NCBI GenBank assembly: GCA_951804985.1
Contig: OX638131.1
Location: 87,556,349 to 87,620,348, forward strand
From: Dryomyza anilis
Taxonomy: Eukaryota > Arthropoda > Insecta > Diptera > Dryomyzidae
DNA: 64,000 bases
Reading direction: 5' to 3'
Under the pieces are notes generated by a model. It searched no databases, was not told the origin of the DNA, and saw only the letters and a list, made by a program, of their open reading frames with translations. The translations under genes and the position numbers were made by a program. Below are positions 24,589-35,759 of the stretch, piece after piece (the stretch's first letter is position 1; the number at the start of each line of letters is the position of its first letter).

Positions 24589-24647
24589 ACTGTGTAGTGA
24601 ATGTAAAACTGTGTAGTGAATGCAAAACTGTGTAGTGAATGTAAAAA
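24589..24647. repeat. Three copies of a 19-bp tandem repeat
   Basis: ACTGTGTAGTGAATGTAAA repeats at 24589, 24608 and 24627, the last copies differing by single bases. Short frames across it on the minus strand are by-products. Confidence 0.85.
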
Positions 24648-24839
24648 TGTGGGTTGGTGTCGAATGTACATTTTTTAAAATGTTGGGAAATCAAATTATA
24701 AAGTTTGAATAGATTTAAATATTAATAAAAATTATTTTTTTATATTGTTTTTTGTTATTTTGGTTTATTCATCATTTAGTAAAACGTATATAACTTATCT
24801 TTTGATTTGAACAAATTACTGAATTATAAATATCGATTT

Positions 24840-25824
24840 TGTTTGGCTATGTCCTGACCAAAACGCAAATATTTTTGTTTTTTTGCCATAACTTTTCATG
24901 GGTACAAGAGAAAATTGTGATAAAGGCATTCATTGTTTTATTTTAAAGCACCTATTGATTTGCATCATTTTTTTAAAAATAATTTTCCAAAAACTTTTCT
25001 AGCTAATAACAAAAATTTAAAAAAATATTTTAAAAAATGTATGCCATTCGCTAGGTTCGTTAAAAACAAACAATAATGGCTTTATCTTGTATTTTATCTT
25101 GTACCAATAAGAAGTTATCGCTTTCACATAGCAAAATACGAAATAAAGAAAATCTTGTCAAGCCAAAAGGGCGAATCTTTTCGTATTTTTGCCATAACTA
25201 TTTTTTGGTACAAGATAAAATAGTGGTGTAGAGCAATTAATTGTTTGCTTTTAAAGCAAGTATCGATTGGCAATATTATTTAAAAAAAAAATCCAAACAT
25301 TTTTCATGCAGATAACAGAAATTCGAAAAATTATTTTTAAATAATGATGCCAATCGATAGGTGCTTTAAAAACAAACAATTCATGCCTTTACACAACTAT
25401 TTTATCTTGTACCCATGACATTTATGGCAAAAGAACGAAAAGATTCGCCCTTGTGGCATGACCAGATTTTTCAAATTTGTCCTTTTGGTTTAGTCTTTTG
25501 TGACTAGAAATATCCAACAACACCACACACGATTTTGGCACAATATACTTGAGGAAACACTATATTAAAAAAAAATGTAAAGAAAAACGTAAAATATAGA
25601 ATAAGTTGATTAATATGATAACTTCTTTGACAGAGTCTCTGATGATAGCTTTCGACGAAGGCCGAAATATTGGCAAAATAAAAATTATTACAAATAAAGA
25701 GTATTTTTAATTGGACCTTGAGCCCGTAAAACAAATCACTTAATATTCAAAAGACGTCGTTAAAAACTAATACGAAAAACGCAAATGTTAAAAATTTCAA
25801 ATTTGGCCCTTTGGCATGATAGTG
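24840..25824 (-). mobile_element. Hairpin element family D, copy 2
   Basis: This is the family of 6620-7553 and 57900-58518 in inverse orientation, though its internal palindromes read similarly both ways (arms around 24885-25140 and 25190-25450). The segment CCAACAACACCACACACGAT (about 25515) is the reverse complement of sequence at about 57991-58010. The right end TTTGGCATGATAGTG at 25810-25824 is the family terminus. The left terminus is not seen. No coding capacity. Confidence 0.65.
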
Positions 25825-25839
25825 ACAATATGTATACAT

Positions 25840-26260
25840 AGTAAAAAAAAGTTCATCAAAATGATAAATACAGTCATAAATATTTTGAATTTTTTCACCA
25901 ACTATCAAATTCATCATATTGATACCACCGTTCATTAAAAGACATATTGATGAATACATTCAGTATATATATGAAATTATTCGTACTATCGAACATCATA
26001 GTGAAGAACGAAATATTCAATACAATGAATTTGAATCGTCATATTGATGAATTTTTTTCATAATATTTATGAATATAATAATTTTTTACGAATTTTATAT
26101 TTTTTATATATTTTTTAAAAATAATTCGATAAAAAGTGTTGGTGTAAAAATTTAATTTGTTGTGAAATTTTTTTTTTTAAATAACAGAAAAAATTAATAT
26201 AAAAAAAAATTCAAATTTGGAAAACAAATATTTTTTCGAAAAAAACAACAAATTAAAAAA
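25840..26260 (-). mobile_element. MITE family C, copy 3 (partial)
   Basis: It carries, in reverse orientation, the right-hand part of the elements at 31293-32110 and 39575-40788: TTTTTTCACCAACTATCAAA, TCATATTGATACCACCGTTC and CATAGTGAAGAACGAAATAT. It begins where copy 2 of family D ends, within about 15 bases, and fades into A/T runs on the right. The rest of the element is missing. Confidence 0.65.
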
Positions 26261-26382
26261 AAAATGGAAACATTTTTTTTTTTTCAAATAGAATTAATTA
26301 ATTTGTATCAATTAACCTCAGTTGCTATATTTACGTTGAATATTTTGTATGTGTTGTTTTTCTGAGATCGATCTTTGAATGT

Positions 26383-26540
26383 TTGGTACAACGAGAGATT
26401 ACTCGACTTGGTGGAATCAGTTTATGTATTTTTTCGAACACTTTATAACACATTATAGTACCTATATACCAGGCTTAAACCGTCTAAGGTTCTTCGGTGC
26501 TCAAGAGAACCAATGGAGAGTGCAATATTTTCATCGTATG
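26383..26540 (-). mobile_element. Short non-LTR retrotransposon remnant
   Basis: It matches, with many changes, the 20575-20700 part of the larger RT element: CTTGGTGGAATCAGTTTATG against CCTGGTGGAATCAGGCCATG, then GGTTCTTCGGTGCTCAAGAG against GGTCCTTCTGTACTCAATAG. Only the 3' terminal coding end remains. Confidence 0.65.
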
Positions 26541-26565
26541 TTCATAACCAACATACTATAGTATG

Positions 26566-26820
26566 TATATCGTCGGTGATACTGCAAAACCGCCTAACTC
26601 CGTGTAAAAATTACGCATAATTTTGTGTTATATTCGGGTTTTTAATGATATGTTGATCGGATAAATTAGAAAAATTAGAAAAAGTTATGACATACTATAT
26701 TTTGTATGAAGTAAGTGCAGAAATGAGACTGAAAATAGTTTTGTTTCTTCTGTAAAATTCATTTTGTAAGATGTATTCGATAATGTAGATATGCGGTTTT
26801 GCAGTATAACCGTCGATATA
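26566..26820. mobile_element. MITE family E, copy 1 (complete)
   Basis: A 255-bp element with inverted termini of about 28 bp: left TATATCGTCGGTGATACTGC, right end reverse complement TATATCGACGGTTATACTGC, both continuing AAAACCGC. There is no coding frame. TATA flanks could be part of the terminus or of a target duplication. Another, truncated copy is at 22091-22283. Confidence 0.8.
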
Positions 26821-29681
26821 TTATTCTTATTTGAATTCTTCACTACTTTGATTTCATTTCTAATTATATATTAAAATCTTACTAATTCAACAGATTAATT
26901 TAAAATATTTATTAAATTATATTACGTTATGTCTTTTGGATTTTACTTTTTTTGAGTTGCTCAAAACTCACGCATTTCGACGGACACCAAACGTTTAAGC
27001 AATTAGTTACACATGAGTGAACAAAAATACAGTTTTCTTCAACAACAGACCCACATCTCTGATGTGCACCTACTACTGACACTCTAATAGGCCCACTCTG
27101 CATACCCTACATTTAACTATACACTTCACTATGTCCCACAAACTAATATATGTATTATCCTCAATGCAGCTACTACACATTCAACTATTCTATACGTTAC
27201 TACCAACCCCCCCCATTACTACTACATAACTTTGAACCACTTCCAATCCTGCTACTTCTGCTACTTATTATTTTTCTACTTCCTTCCCATAGTGTTTACC
27301 ACTCATCTTTATCAAAATCCCCCACACAGTTAAACCGTTGCCATGTCATTTTTCAGTTTTTCTGCCTCTTTGACATTTCATAAAGTCATTGGTGGCAAAC
27401 GGTGTGAAAACATGATCTAAAATCCCATTTAAAAAATGTACCCCTCTGTCACAATGTGCAGTATATATTTATAAAATAACGATGCACTGCAATCAACTAG
27501 TACTGGGGAAGATTTGTTTTTTTTAATGGATTTCAGTTTTATCTTTGATTTGTTTATTTAATCCTATTAGACAAAGCAAGGCATGCCGTTTAAGTGGCAT
27601 TTAATAAATTGAGATGGGATTTAACTACGAATGGTAAATGATTGAATTCGTTTTATGGTTTTTAATTGGTTATAATTAGTTGTAGTTGTAGTTTAATTAG
27701 TTGTATTTATAAAAGGGTATTTTAAAGGGTTTTTAGTACGGTTTAAAATAGGTGCAGTTTATTTTCTAACAAAAACAGCAGCATTCCTAAAGAAGGTTTC
27801 ATGCATGTACGGCAGATTTATGCAATGTTTTTGGTATTCTATTTGAAAGAGGCTGCTTTAAAGCATGTTTTTGGTTGAATATCGGAAGACAGTTGGCAAT
27901 TTATTTATTTAACAATAGCTGTCAAACGTATACCACTATGGATAATTTTTCAATGAATGTTAGGCAGAAAACTGAATGGTAAAAAGTTTGCCGATGACAG
28001 CTTTTCAGGGTGGTGGATCGGCCCATATTGAATAAGAAGCTGCCTGCACTTATTACGTGTCGTCTATCGTTTTGTTCTATCGTAGACAACAGGCAGATTT
28101 TACTACAAATTCCTCCTTTCCGGAAACCAGCCAAAAATCAGTTGATTTCCAAATTGAATGTTATTGTGTTTGCTTGCCTGTTGTCCGCCGGTTACCTGCC
28201 GTACATTTTGTTTGGCGATATTTGAAATATCCCTTCATTGGAATGAGGTTAGAATAAAAAAACGAGAATCAGTAAACATTTTCTTGATTATCGCACACAA
28301 ATATCTCAAATATATTTAAGAATTCAGTTGCAGAAACCGAATTCAAAAACTTTCGAAAGGAATTTATCACACAAAATTCGATTTAGTTTAGTTCAAATGC
28401 TAAATATTGTTGTTATATTTACTGCAACTTTCAATTATAACTAAATAAACTAAACTAGATTTAATACTAGACATAAATATTATTTACATAAAGAAATCAT
28501 CAGCATTTTTTTTTGTATTTTTACACACACCAAAAAGAAATATTACCGGCAGGCAGCACCGAACAAATATGGAAAAATCATTTATGAGCACAAATAATCA
28601 TAATGAATGACCCGCAATGTAAACGCACATAAATGAAATGACTTTTTAATAAATGTTTGAATTTGAAATAAATTCCAGGAAAAAATATGAAAAATAAATC
28701 AAATATGAAATCCAATTCCGTTGCACAAAAAATATGATTGATAAAACCTCCCAACTCCAAATACAAAAAAAATACTCTTTAATGGATATAAAAAGGAAAT
28801 CACAAAGCACCTAAAATTTCGAAAAAAAAAACAATGGACAGAACGTGACCACAACAACAACAACAAGTAACGCACATACACCTCATACAACCAATAGCAT
28901 TTTGAAATCTCTTCGAGCGCATAATTCGATGATGTCTTTATTTATTTTATGTGGGTTTGTGGCATAATCATCAGCCGCAAAAGATGCTGATGATATGTGC
29001 CAGTTGTATCCTATTAAACGGCTAAATTTGAGAGGGTCCTGCAAATAAAACGGTTATAAAAAGTGGTTCTTTTTTTTAACATTGCAGCGCATTTTTTTGT
29101 TTGCTCTTTGTAGCCACATTTGTGATAAAACGATTGTCTATTGAACAAAAAAAAAAAATATGTTTTATATATTTTTTTCACATTTCTTCAAATCAGTCAG
29201 TTAGCATCAACGAATTGGCAAAATAAATTGCTTTTGTGTTAATATTTGATTTTGATCAGATTACAATGGACAAAAAAAAGAGAAAAAGTATACAAGAAAT
29301 AAGCAACTGTTGTCTTTCATATTTGCCAGCATTCAAGGAACCGCTCGAGGCCATGATGACTTCTGTTTGCGCACAGGTGATAAAAATGCGAGGGTCCGCT
29401 GTAAAGGTTCATGTAATGTTTTAATGTATTTTGTCCGAATTTATTGAGGATTTTCTGTGATTTTATTTTGTATGTTGACAGCTTTGTATTTGACAATTAT
29501 TTCATATTTGGCTGGGTTTCATTATCAGCTGATTTTTGGTTGAACAATTAACATCAAAGTGTGGTAATTGGATTTATAGTTATTATAACTAACTTTTGGT
29601 TTCGGTAATCCTTAAAAATTTTTAACGTTTGATTAGATTTGTTGAAGATGATTCTTGGGTGAACAAATCCTTTTTAAAACA
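26821..29681. other. Largely unique intronic tract
   Basis: 27060-27330 is C-rich and G-poor on the + strand (CTACTACTG style), similar in bias to 22860-23160. 27930-28230 is the most GC-balanced part of this stretch, with frames on both strands but no recognised domain. 28880-29000 includes AATCATCAGCCGC and its near-inverse GATGCTGATGATATG. 29236-29424 has a 62-codon frame (MLIFDFDQITMDKK...) with no known motif. These islands are candidates for conserved non-coding DNA; no exon is supported. Confidence 0.4.
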
Positions 29682-29724
29682 CTGCATTTTCGTCTAATAA
29701 ATATTTTATTAGACGAAAATGCAG
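29682..29724. repeat. Perfect palindrome beside a MITE
   Basis: CTGCATTTTCGTCTAATAAA and its exact reverse complement form a hairpin of about 20 bp with a very short loop. It stands where the terminal 30 bases of the adjacent family A element should be, so it probably arose by, or caused, truncation of that element. Confidence 0.85.
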
Positions 29725-30001
29725 GTTGGAAGAATGTAAAAGTTAGTTGTACCAACTAACTTCATACGGTTAAATCGAATGGTTTACAAATTTGCTGGCG
29801 AAACTGCCATATTAGCCTTTACCTGAAATATTAGTCTATACACACACCTAATGGTTCTAAATCTGTACTAAATTATTCTAAAACAGTTCGAAATTGGTAA
29901 CAGTACAAACTACATTTTTTTTTTATTTTGACCATAACAACCGACTAAGCGGTTGAGAGAACCGAATAAGTTGGTTGGGCAACAAATCTCTATTCTGTGT
30001 G
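29725..30001 (-). mobile_element. MITE family A, copy 2
   Basis: Minus orientation, with ATTCTGTGTG at 29992-30001 as its outer terminus and the family landmarks AGTTAGTTGTACCAACTAAC and AACCGACTAAGCGGTTGAG. The other terminus is replaced by the palindrome at 29682-29724. No coding capacity. Confidence 0.8.
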
Positions 30002-30031
30002 CGGAAATTAATGAATGAAAGAGTTATAAAT

Positions 30032-30811
30032 GGGATCCGTACGAAATGTCGAAAAAAAATGTCGAAATTATAAAAGCCTTAAAACGCCGAAACAATATTT
30101 GTCCGAATCACAAAATGTCGAAAAATATTTTAAAGCTAGAAAATGTCGAAAAATCTTTGAAACCATAAATACAAAAACATTTTCGTTTTAAAACTAATAA
30201 AACAATCTTTTGAAAAATTTCTTCTTAACATGAACATATGACCAATGGTCGTTAACCTTGAACTTCGAATTGCATGTCCTTAAAAAAAAAGTATTTAAAA
30301 AAAAATCGAAATTTTTGTTGATTTATTAAGAGTGTTGAAGCTAAATTCCAAGATGGTATTTTGAAGGCCGCATATTTGAAAATCTCCGCATGAATCCTAG
30401 AGTAGCTAAAAATCAGAATTCTTAACAAAGATTCTGATTTTCTCTACAACGGGACACAGAATGATGATGTCTACGTTGTTTTTTTAATATCTTTGTTCCT
30501 TTTTAATATATTTATCATCGTGTTTTATTATATTTACTTGAAATATATATTTTTCGTTACGTTGCATTTTTTTCGACATTTTCTATAATTCTTTCTGCAA
30601 AAAATGATTTCGTCATATTAAATTTCGACATTTTTAGTTTTCGACATTTTGTTTTTCAACATTTTAGTTTTCAACATTTTTTTTTCGTCATTTTTGTTTT
30701 CAACTTTTTTGTTTTCGATATTTTCAGGATTCGGTATTTTTATTTTCTACATTTTTGTCTTCGGTATTTTTAGTTTCGATATTTTAAATTTCGACTTATC
30801 GTACCAGACCC
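30032..30811. mobile_element. 780-bp foldback-like transposon with 8-bp TSD
   Basis: An exact 8-bp duplication TTATAAAT lies at 30024-30031 and 30812-30819. The ends are inverted: left GGGATCCGTACGAAATGTCG, right end reverse complement GGGTCTGGTACGATAAGTCG. Inside each end are many tandem TCGAAA or TCGACATTTT motifs, as in foldback elements. Eight-base duplications are known for the hAT and P superfamilies. No transposase frame is present. A similar right end (TTTCGAATTAACGTACTTGA) occurs near 52118-52137. Confidence 0.85.
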
Positions 30812-30819
30812 TTATAAAT

Positions 30820-31292
30820 AGATAAAATATGATTAAAAAAAACTTCAACTTTAATTAATGTTTATAAAAAAATATGTAAGAAAACAAAATTGGCACGGGA
30901 CAAAAACAAATATTAGGAGAGACTGGGCTAAAGTGGGAAAAATTTGATCTATTTTTATTTTTTTTTAATTCTTTTGAAGGTCCTATTAAATAGAGTAGTT
31001 CGTAATCCTAAAGTTTTCATTTACAGAAAACAATGTATATGGCTATTAATTTATAGGGGATTTTTCAAAACAACTCATTTTCGGACCCCTTGAATAATCC
31101 TGGGGTAAAGTGGGAAATGTTCAAAATTTTACAAACAGAAAAATAATTTGTTATTTCTCTATTATTTCATGTTTATTTAAAACATAAACATTATAATGTA
31201 AAGAAAACAATAACCAAATATATGCATAGTCGTACGACGAACGACACTAGGATAGCGAAGAAAAAAAGAAACAAATAGTGTTGTCTGTTTTG
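30820..31292. other. Short AT-rich spacer
   Basis: Contains GGGCTAAAGTGGGAAA and GGGGTAAAGTGGGAAA (about 30926 and 31101), a small dispersed direct repeat. Nothing else recognised. Confidence 0.5.
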
Positions 31293-32110
31293 TACGCAGA
31301 AAAAGGAATGTACATCATATTGATGAATTTCGTTCTTCAAGCCATGATTCATCATTTTAAAGATTAACAACATCAATTTTTGTATGCAATCATAAATAAG
31401 ATGAACATTTGGTAACTGTCGAAAAAGTGTTCTTCAATATGATGTATTTTTATGTGAAGAATACGTTCCATCGTATTAATGAACAAAAACAAAAAAACAA
31501 CATATATGTACTTCATATTGACTAACGCTGTTCATAAAACCAAATTTCAATCAAAATATTTTTTTCGTTAATTTTTTGCCGTACTTCTCAGTTCTCAAGT
31601 AGTTTTTGCATAAATTAGTAAAATGTTTTGTAATATATATATTTATAATTATAACTTTATTAAAAAACAAAATATATTAAATAAATGTAGTTTGAAACAT
31701 TTTTTTTAGATTTTTTTTTTTAAATTTTTTTCGATTTTTTTTTTTGTTAATTTTTTTTTCATTTTTTAATTTTTTTGTATGTTATTTTTTAAATTAAATT
31801 TTTACAACAACACTTTTTTTCAAATTATTTTCAAAAAAAAATGTTTTTTTTTTGAAAAATCGTAAAAAACTATATTCATAAATATTATGAACAAATTCAT
31901 CAATATGTCGATTCAAATTCATTGTATTCAATATTTCGTTCTTCACTATGATGTTCGATAGTACTAATAATTTCATATATATAATGAATGTGTTCATCAA
32001 TATGTCATATTATGAACGGTGGTATTAATTTGACGAATCTGGTAGTTGATGAAAAAATTCATAATATTTATGTAAAAATTCATCATATTGATGAAGTTTT
32101 TTCTATTACG
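31293..32110 (+). mobile_element. MITE family C, copy 1
   Basis: It starts ACGCAGAAAAAGGAATGTAC followed by ATCATATTGATGAA, and ends with the inverted counterpart TTCATCATATTGATGAAG before TTTTTTCTATTACGT. Shared internal blocks are TGCCGTACTTCTCAGTTCTC and CTTCACTATGATGTTCGATA. The centre is T-rich low complexity. No coding frame. Related copies lie at 39575-40788 and, partly, at 25840-26260. Confidence 0.7.
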
Positions 32111-33190
32111 TAACATTTTTTGATGAAATTGCAATAGTATTTTTAAGCCGTTCTCACCAACTACTTAGAATAAAAAATATAGTTCTATGGAAAAATAGTT
32201 TAACAAAAAAAACTTAAACGCATTTTTTCTTTAAATTGTCCAGACTAATTTTAATATACTAATGAATGCTAATATTCCAATACGTGTTTAAGGTAGTTGG
32301 ATCTAAACTCGGAAAATTTTGATTTTTGTAGAGATTTTTTTTAAATCATTTAAAATTTAATGATAAACAAAAAAATGATGTGTGGTTATCTAGAGAATAG
32401 TACAAACTAACTATCAAAATTACTAAGTTTTTTCTAATTGAACCACTTTTTAAAATATTCCCTGTGAACTTAGAACTTTTGGTACTCTTTTATACAAGCA
32501 ATTTTCAAACAAAAATACTAATGCCTCTAATCTAAAAATATCATTACTTCATATTTAAAGTATGCTTATACTTATTGCATACTCAGTTTTTTTTTTAATC
32601 ACGTAGCGTTTTTGAGAAAAATTTGGTTATAAACGTTTATTTTTCAGTAATTTGTATGTAAAATATACAAACATTTTAAATTTTAACAGTTTTTGACGGA
32701 AACTGGGTAGATAGAGCATATTTTAAAAATGAGAACCGATAAAAAAGTTAGTAATTTTAATCTTTAGTTTGAACTATGCTCTGCATAACCACAAATCATA
32801 TTCTAATATATAATTAGATTTACAATGGAAAAAATCTTCCCAAAATAGTCTAAAAAACTCAATATCTTTCGAGTTTAGACTCAAATATCTTAAAAACCTA
32901 TTGGAATAATAGTATTTATCAATATATTATAATTCGTCTTGACAATTGAAAGAAAAATGGCATTTACTTTTTTTTGGAAAACTGGTTGGGTAAGTTTCTA
33001 TATTTTTTTTAATTCTAAAAAGTAGCTGAAAATGTTCTAAAAATTCGAGAGCAATTTTCTTAAAAACGTTACGTAATAGAAAAAAACTGAGTACGCATTA
33101 AAAATCAGCAGCCGCAAATTATATAGAATTGGTATATAGGATGTTCATGGTATGTTTTTTTTCTCGTTTACTTCAGTAGCACACTATATA
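32111..33190. other. AT-rich tract with inverted CTATTACGTAAC motifs
   Basis: TTTTTTCTATTACGTAAC at 32095-32112 has its inverse GTTACGTAATAGAAAAAA at 33069-33086. The 970 bases between could be a further degenerate non-autonomous element, but other boundary evidence is weak. No gene seen. Confidence 0.4.
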
Positions 33191-33473
33191 CACAGAAAAA
33201 AATAATCTTCGTAAATATAGCAACCAATATTAATTGCATTCATTAATCAGTCCTGCAATGAAATTCACTAATTTTATGAAAACTTCTGCTATTCTTCTTA
33301 AAATCAGTAATTTCGTTTTCTAATATGAATATTTTTATGTCAAATTATTCGCTGCAATTGCTTATATAACGAAGAATAGCAAATGTTCTCATTAAACTAG
33401 TGAATTTAATTGCTGGAATGATTAATGAATGCAATTAATATCGGTTGCTATATTTACGTCGATTTTTTTTTTG
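33191..33473. mobile_element. MITE family B, copy 1 (foldback)
   Basis: The element is nearly a complete palindrome: CACAGAAAAAAATAATCTTC, GTAAATATAGCAACC, TATTAATTGCATTCATTAATC on the left return in reverse order on the right, with arms of about 130-140 nt and scattered mismatches. No coding frame. Other copies are at 34667-35048 and a fragment at 13790. Confidence 0.8.
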
Positions 33474-34666
33474 GGTATACCTGCTTCAATAAGTTTCCTA
33501 GTTGTCCGCTCAGATCAACTATAATTTTCATAATCCTTATACACACAAACCATTGTAATTTCCATACTGACTTAAATATCCCATGAGATTTATTTTTATT
33601 TCTCGATTACACCATTTTTGAAGATTAACAAATAAATATGCTAAATATCAAAAGAATTATGATAATTTTCCTCATATAGTAACACCTTTTGAATTCCCAA
33701 ATTATGCAGAAAATATTCTTATTGCACAAATATTTCATTTTATATATAAGGTCTATGCCAAAGTCATAGAATAATTCAATTCAAAAATTTCGGAAAAAAA
33801 AAAATTTAGTACAGAAAATGTTTAGTTGTTACATAATTTAAGTTCTTTATATTATTAAATCACTTAATAAAATATCGGATTAAGTCTTTATGTAAATATA
33901 GCTCATTGAGTTAAAGTCATTGCTGAAAAGGCCATGCATTTTTTTATCCTAGTTATGTATTAGAAATTATGTTAAGTTATATCATGGTACTACTAGTAAC
34001 CTTACAGCTACCCTCTTGAGAGCACTTTGGCAAATAGTTAATCGTCGTTCGTACTTTTTATATGCTTGGTTTTTTTGTGTAACTTGTTCGAATGGCGGAA
34101 GAACGTATATTATTTGCCATTAAATCGATCATTTGCATTTCCGTTTGGTTGTTAAAAGAAAAACACATTATTCAAAGTTTTTTTTACGAGTTTTACACAA
34201 TACTTTGTATTATTAATAGGGTCACTATAGGTTCAGTGCATAAAAAAATGTCCTCTGCCATTGAATGTCTGTCAGATGATATTATTGTGGGGTCAAAATT
34301 GTTGGCATTTACTTGATAGTTTTTAGTATTATATTTTAAAAGTACACACAGGGAAAATTCTCTTTTAAAAGAAATAAAAAAAAGTAGTGGTGACCACCAA
34401 TTTTTTTTCGGTATAAACCAAATTTCTATAAAATTGGTTGATGGATCTGATAAACTCAATGATCACTTGATATACTTAAGAAAAAAATTTAGTTGTGACG
34501 ATCATTTTTGGTTTTCGATTTAAACTACATTTCTATTGAATATTGGTTGATGGAACTGCTAAATTCGGTGGAAATGCTAAATTCGGTCTTGATATACTCA
34601 TCATTTGAACACTATTACTAAAACTCTTTTTATTTATTACAATTCGTAGAAATTTCATTTTAATCG
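33474..34666. other. AT-rich tract, nothing firmly recognised
   Basis: A 74-codon frame at 34092-34316 has no domain. TTGGTTGATGG and TAAATTCGGT phrases repeat at 34435-34590, perhaps a decayed repeat. No RNA gene or exon was seen. Confidence 0.4.
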
Positions 34667-35048
34667 CACAGAAAAAAATAATCGTCGTAAATATAGCAAC
34701 CGATATTAATTGCATTTATTAATCAATCCAACAATCAAATTTACTAATTTAATAAAAAACATTTGCTGTTCTTCGTTCTATAAGCAATTGTGTTCGTTAA
34801 AATGAATATTTGTACGTCAATGCAGCAAATTAATTAGTCGGCACAGTTTCAGCAATTATATTTGCTAAAACTGCGCCGATTAAATTATTTGCTGCATTGA
34901 CGTACAAATATTCATACTAGCAAACAGAATTGCTGAATTAACAAAGAATAGCATGTGCTTTCATTAAATTAGTGGATTTAATTGCTGTATAGATTAATGA
35001 ATTCAATTAAAGAGGTTGCTATATTTACGTCGATTATTTTATCTGTAC
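34667..35048. mobile_element. MITE family B, copy 2 with central palindrome
   Basis: The outer termini match copy 1 (CACAGAAAAAAATAATCGTC and, inverted, GTTGCTATATTTACGTCG). The centre holds an additional near-perfect palindrome at about 34805-34915 around GTACGTCAATGCAGCAAAT. The whole is a strong foldback without coding capacity. Confidence 0.8.
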
Positions 35049-35084
35049 GTGTTTGTTACAACTAATTATTTCTTTTAATTTACA

Positions 35085-35168
35085 TTTTTATTTGGCTATC
35101 ATAACCGACTTAGCAGTTGGAAGAACCAAGTAAGTTAATTCTCCCAAAAACAAATTATATTCTGTGTC
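35085..35168 (-). mobile_element. MITE family A, terminal fragment
   Basis: Contains ATAACCGACTTAGCAGTTGG and the outer end TATTCTGTGTC in minus orientation. It lies within 40 bases of the end of the family B element. Only the left quarter of the family A element is present. Confidence 0.6.
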
Positions 35169-35759
35169 TAAGTGTACTGCTGGTCTTAATAAATGCAAAA
35201 AATGGTGTAAATCTTTTAAATGGTGTCAATGTTGAAAATGATGTCAATTGTGCAAACGATTACTAAAATAGTTTTCATATCATTTGTTGACAATTTACAC
35301 AGTTTAAACTGTTAAACAGATGGCTAAACATTGAAAGAGATACACAGCAGAGCTGAACCAAGGATAGACAACTCGTTAAAAAAATGCAGTCTGACTTTTC
35401 GAAAGACAAAAACGTTCAAAAGGCAGACTTTTAGATAAAGAGACCAGCAGTAGAAGGTTGGTTTGATGTCTTGTACAGCGTAATATGAGCTGAAAATGTG
35501 CGACAGTCGATTTGTTTCCGTTGCTTAAAAGCGTTTATTACAGAGTCAATATAGTGTCAGTTTAAACGATGTCAGTCTTGTATAGTTTTTTTAAATATAT
35601 TATTTATTTTTTTTAACAGCTGGCAACATGATTTAAAGGCTTTAATTAATATAAATTTCAATATGTTAGCTATTAATAGCAAAAATTAAACATTTCAAAG
35701 TTATTATTTTAAATAATTTAATAAAATATTAATTAAGTTTTAAATTGTTCCAACAGTTC

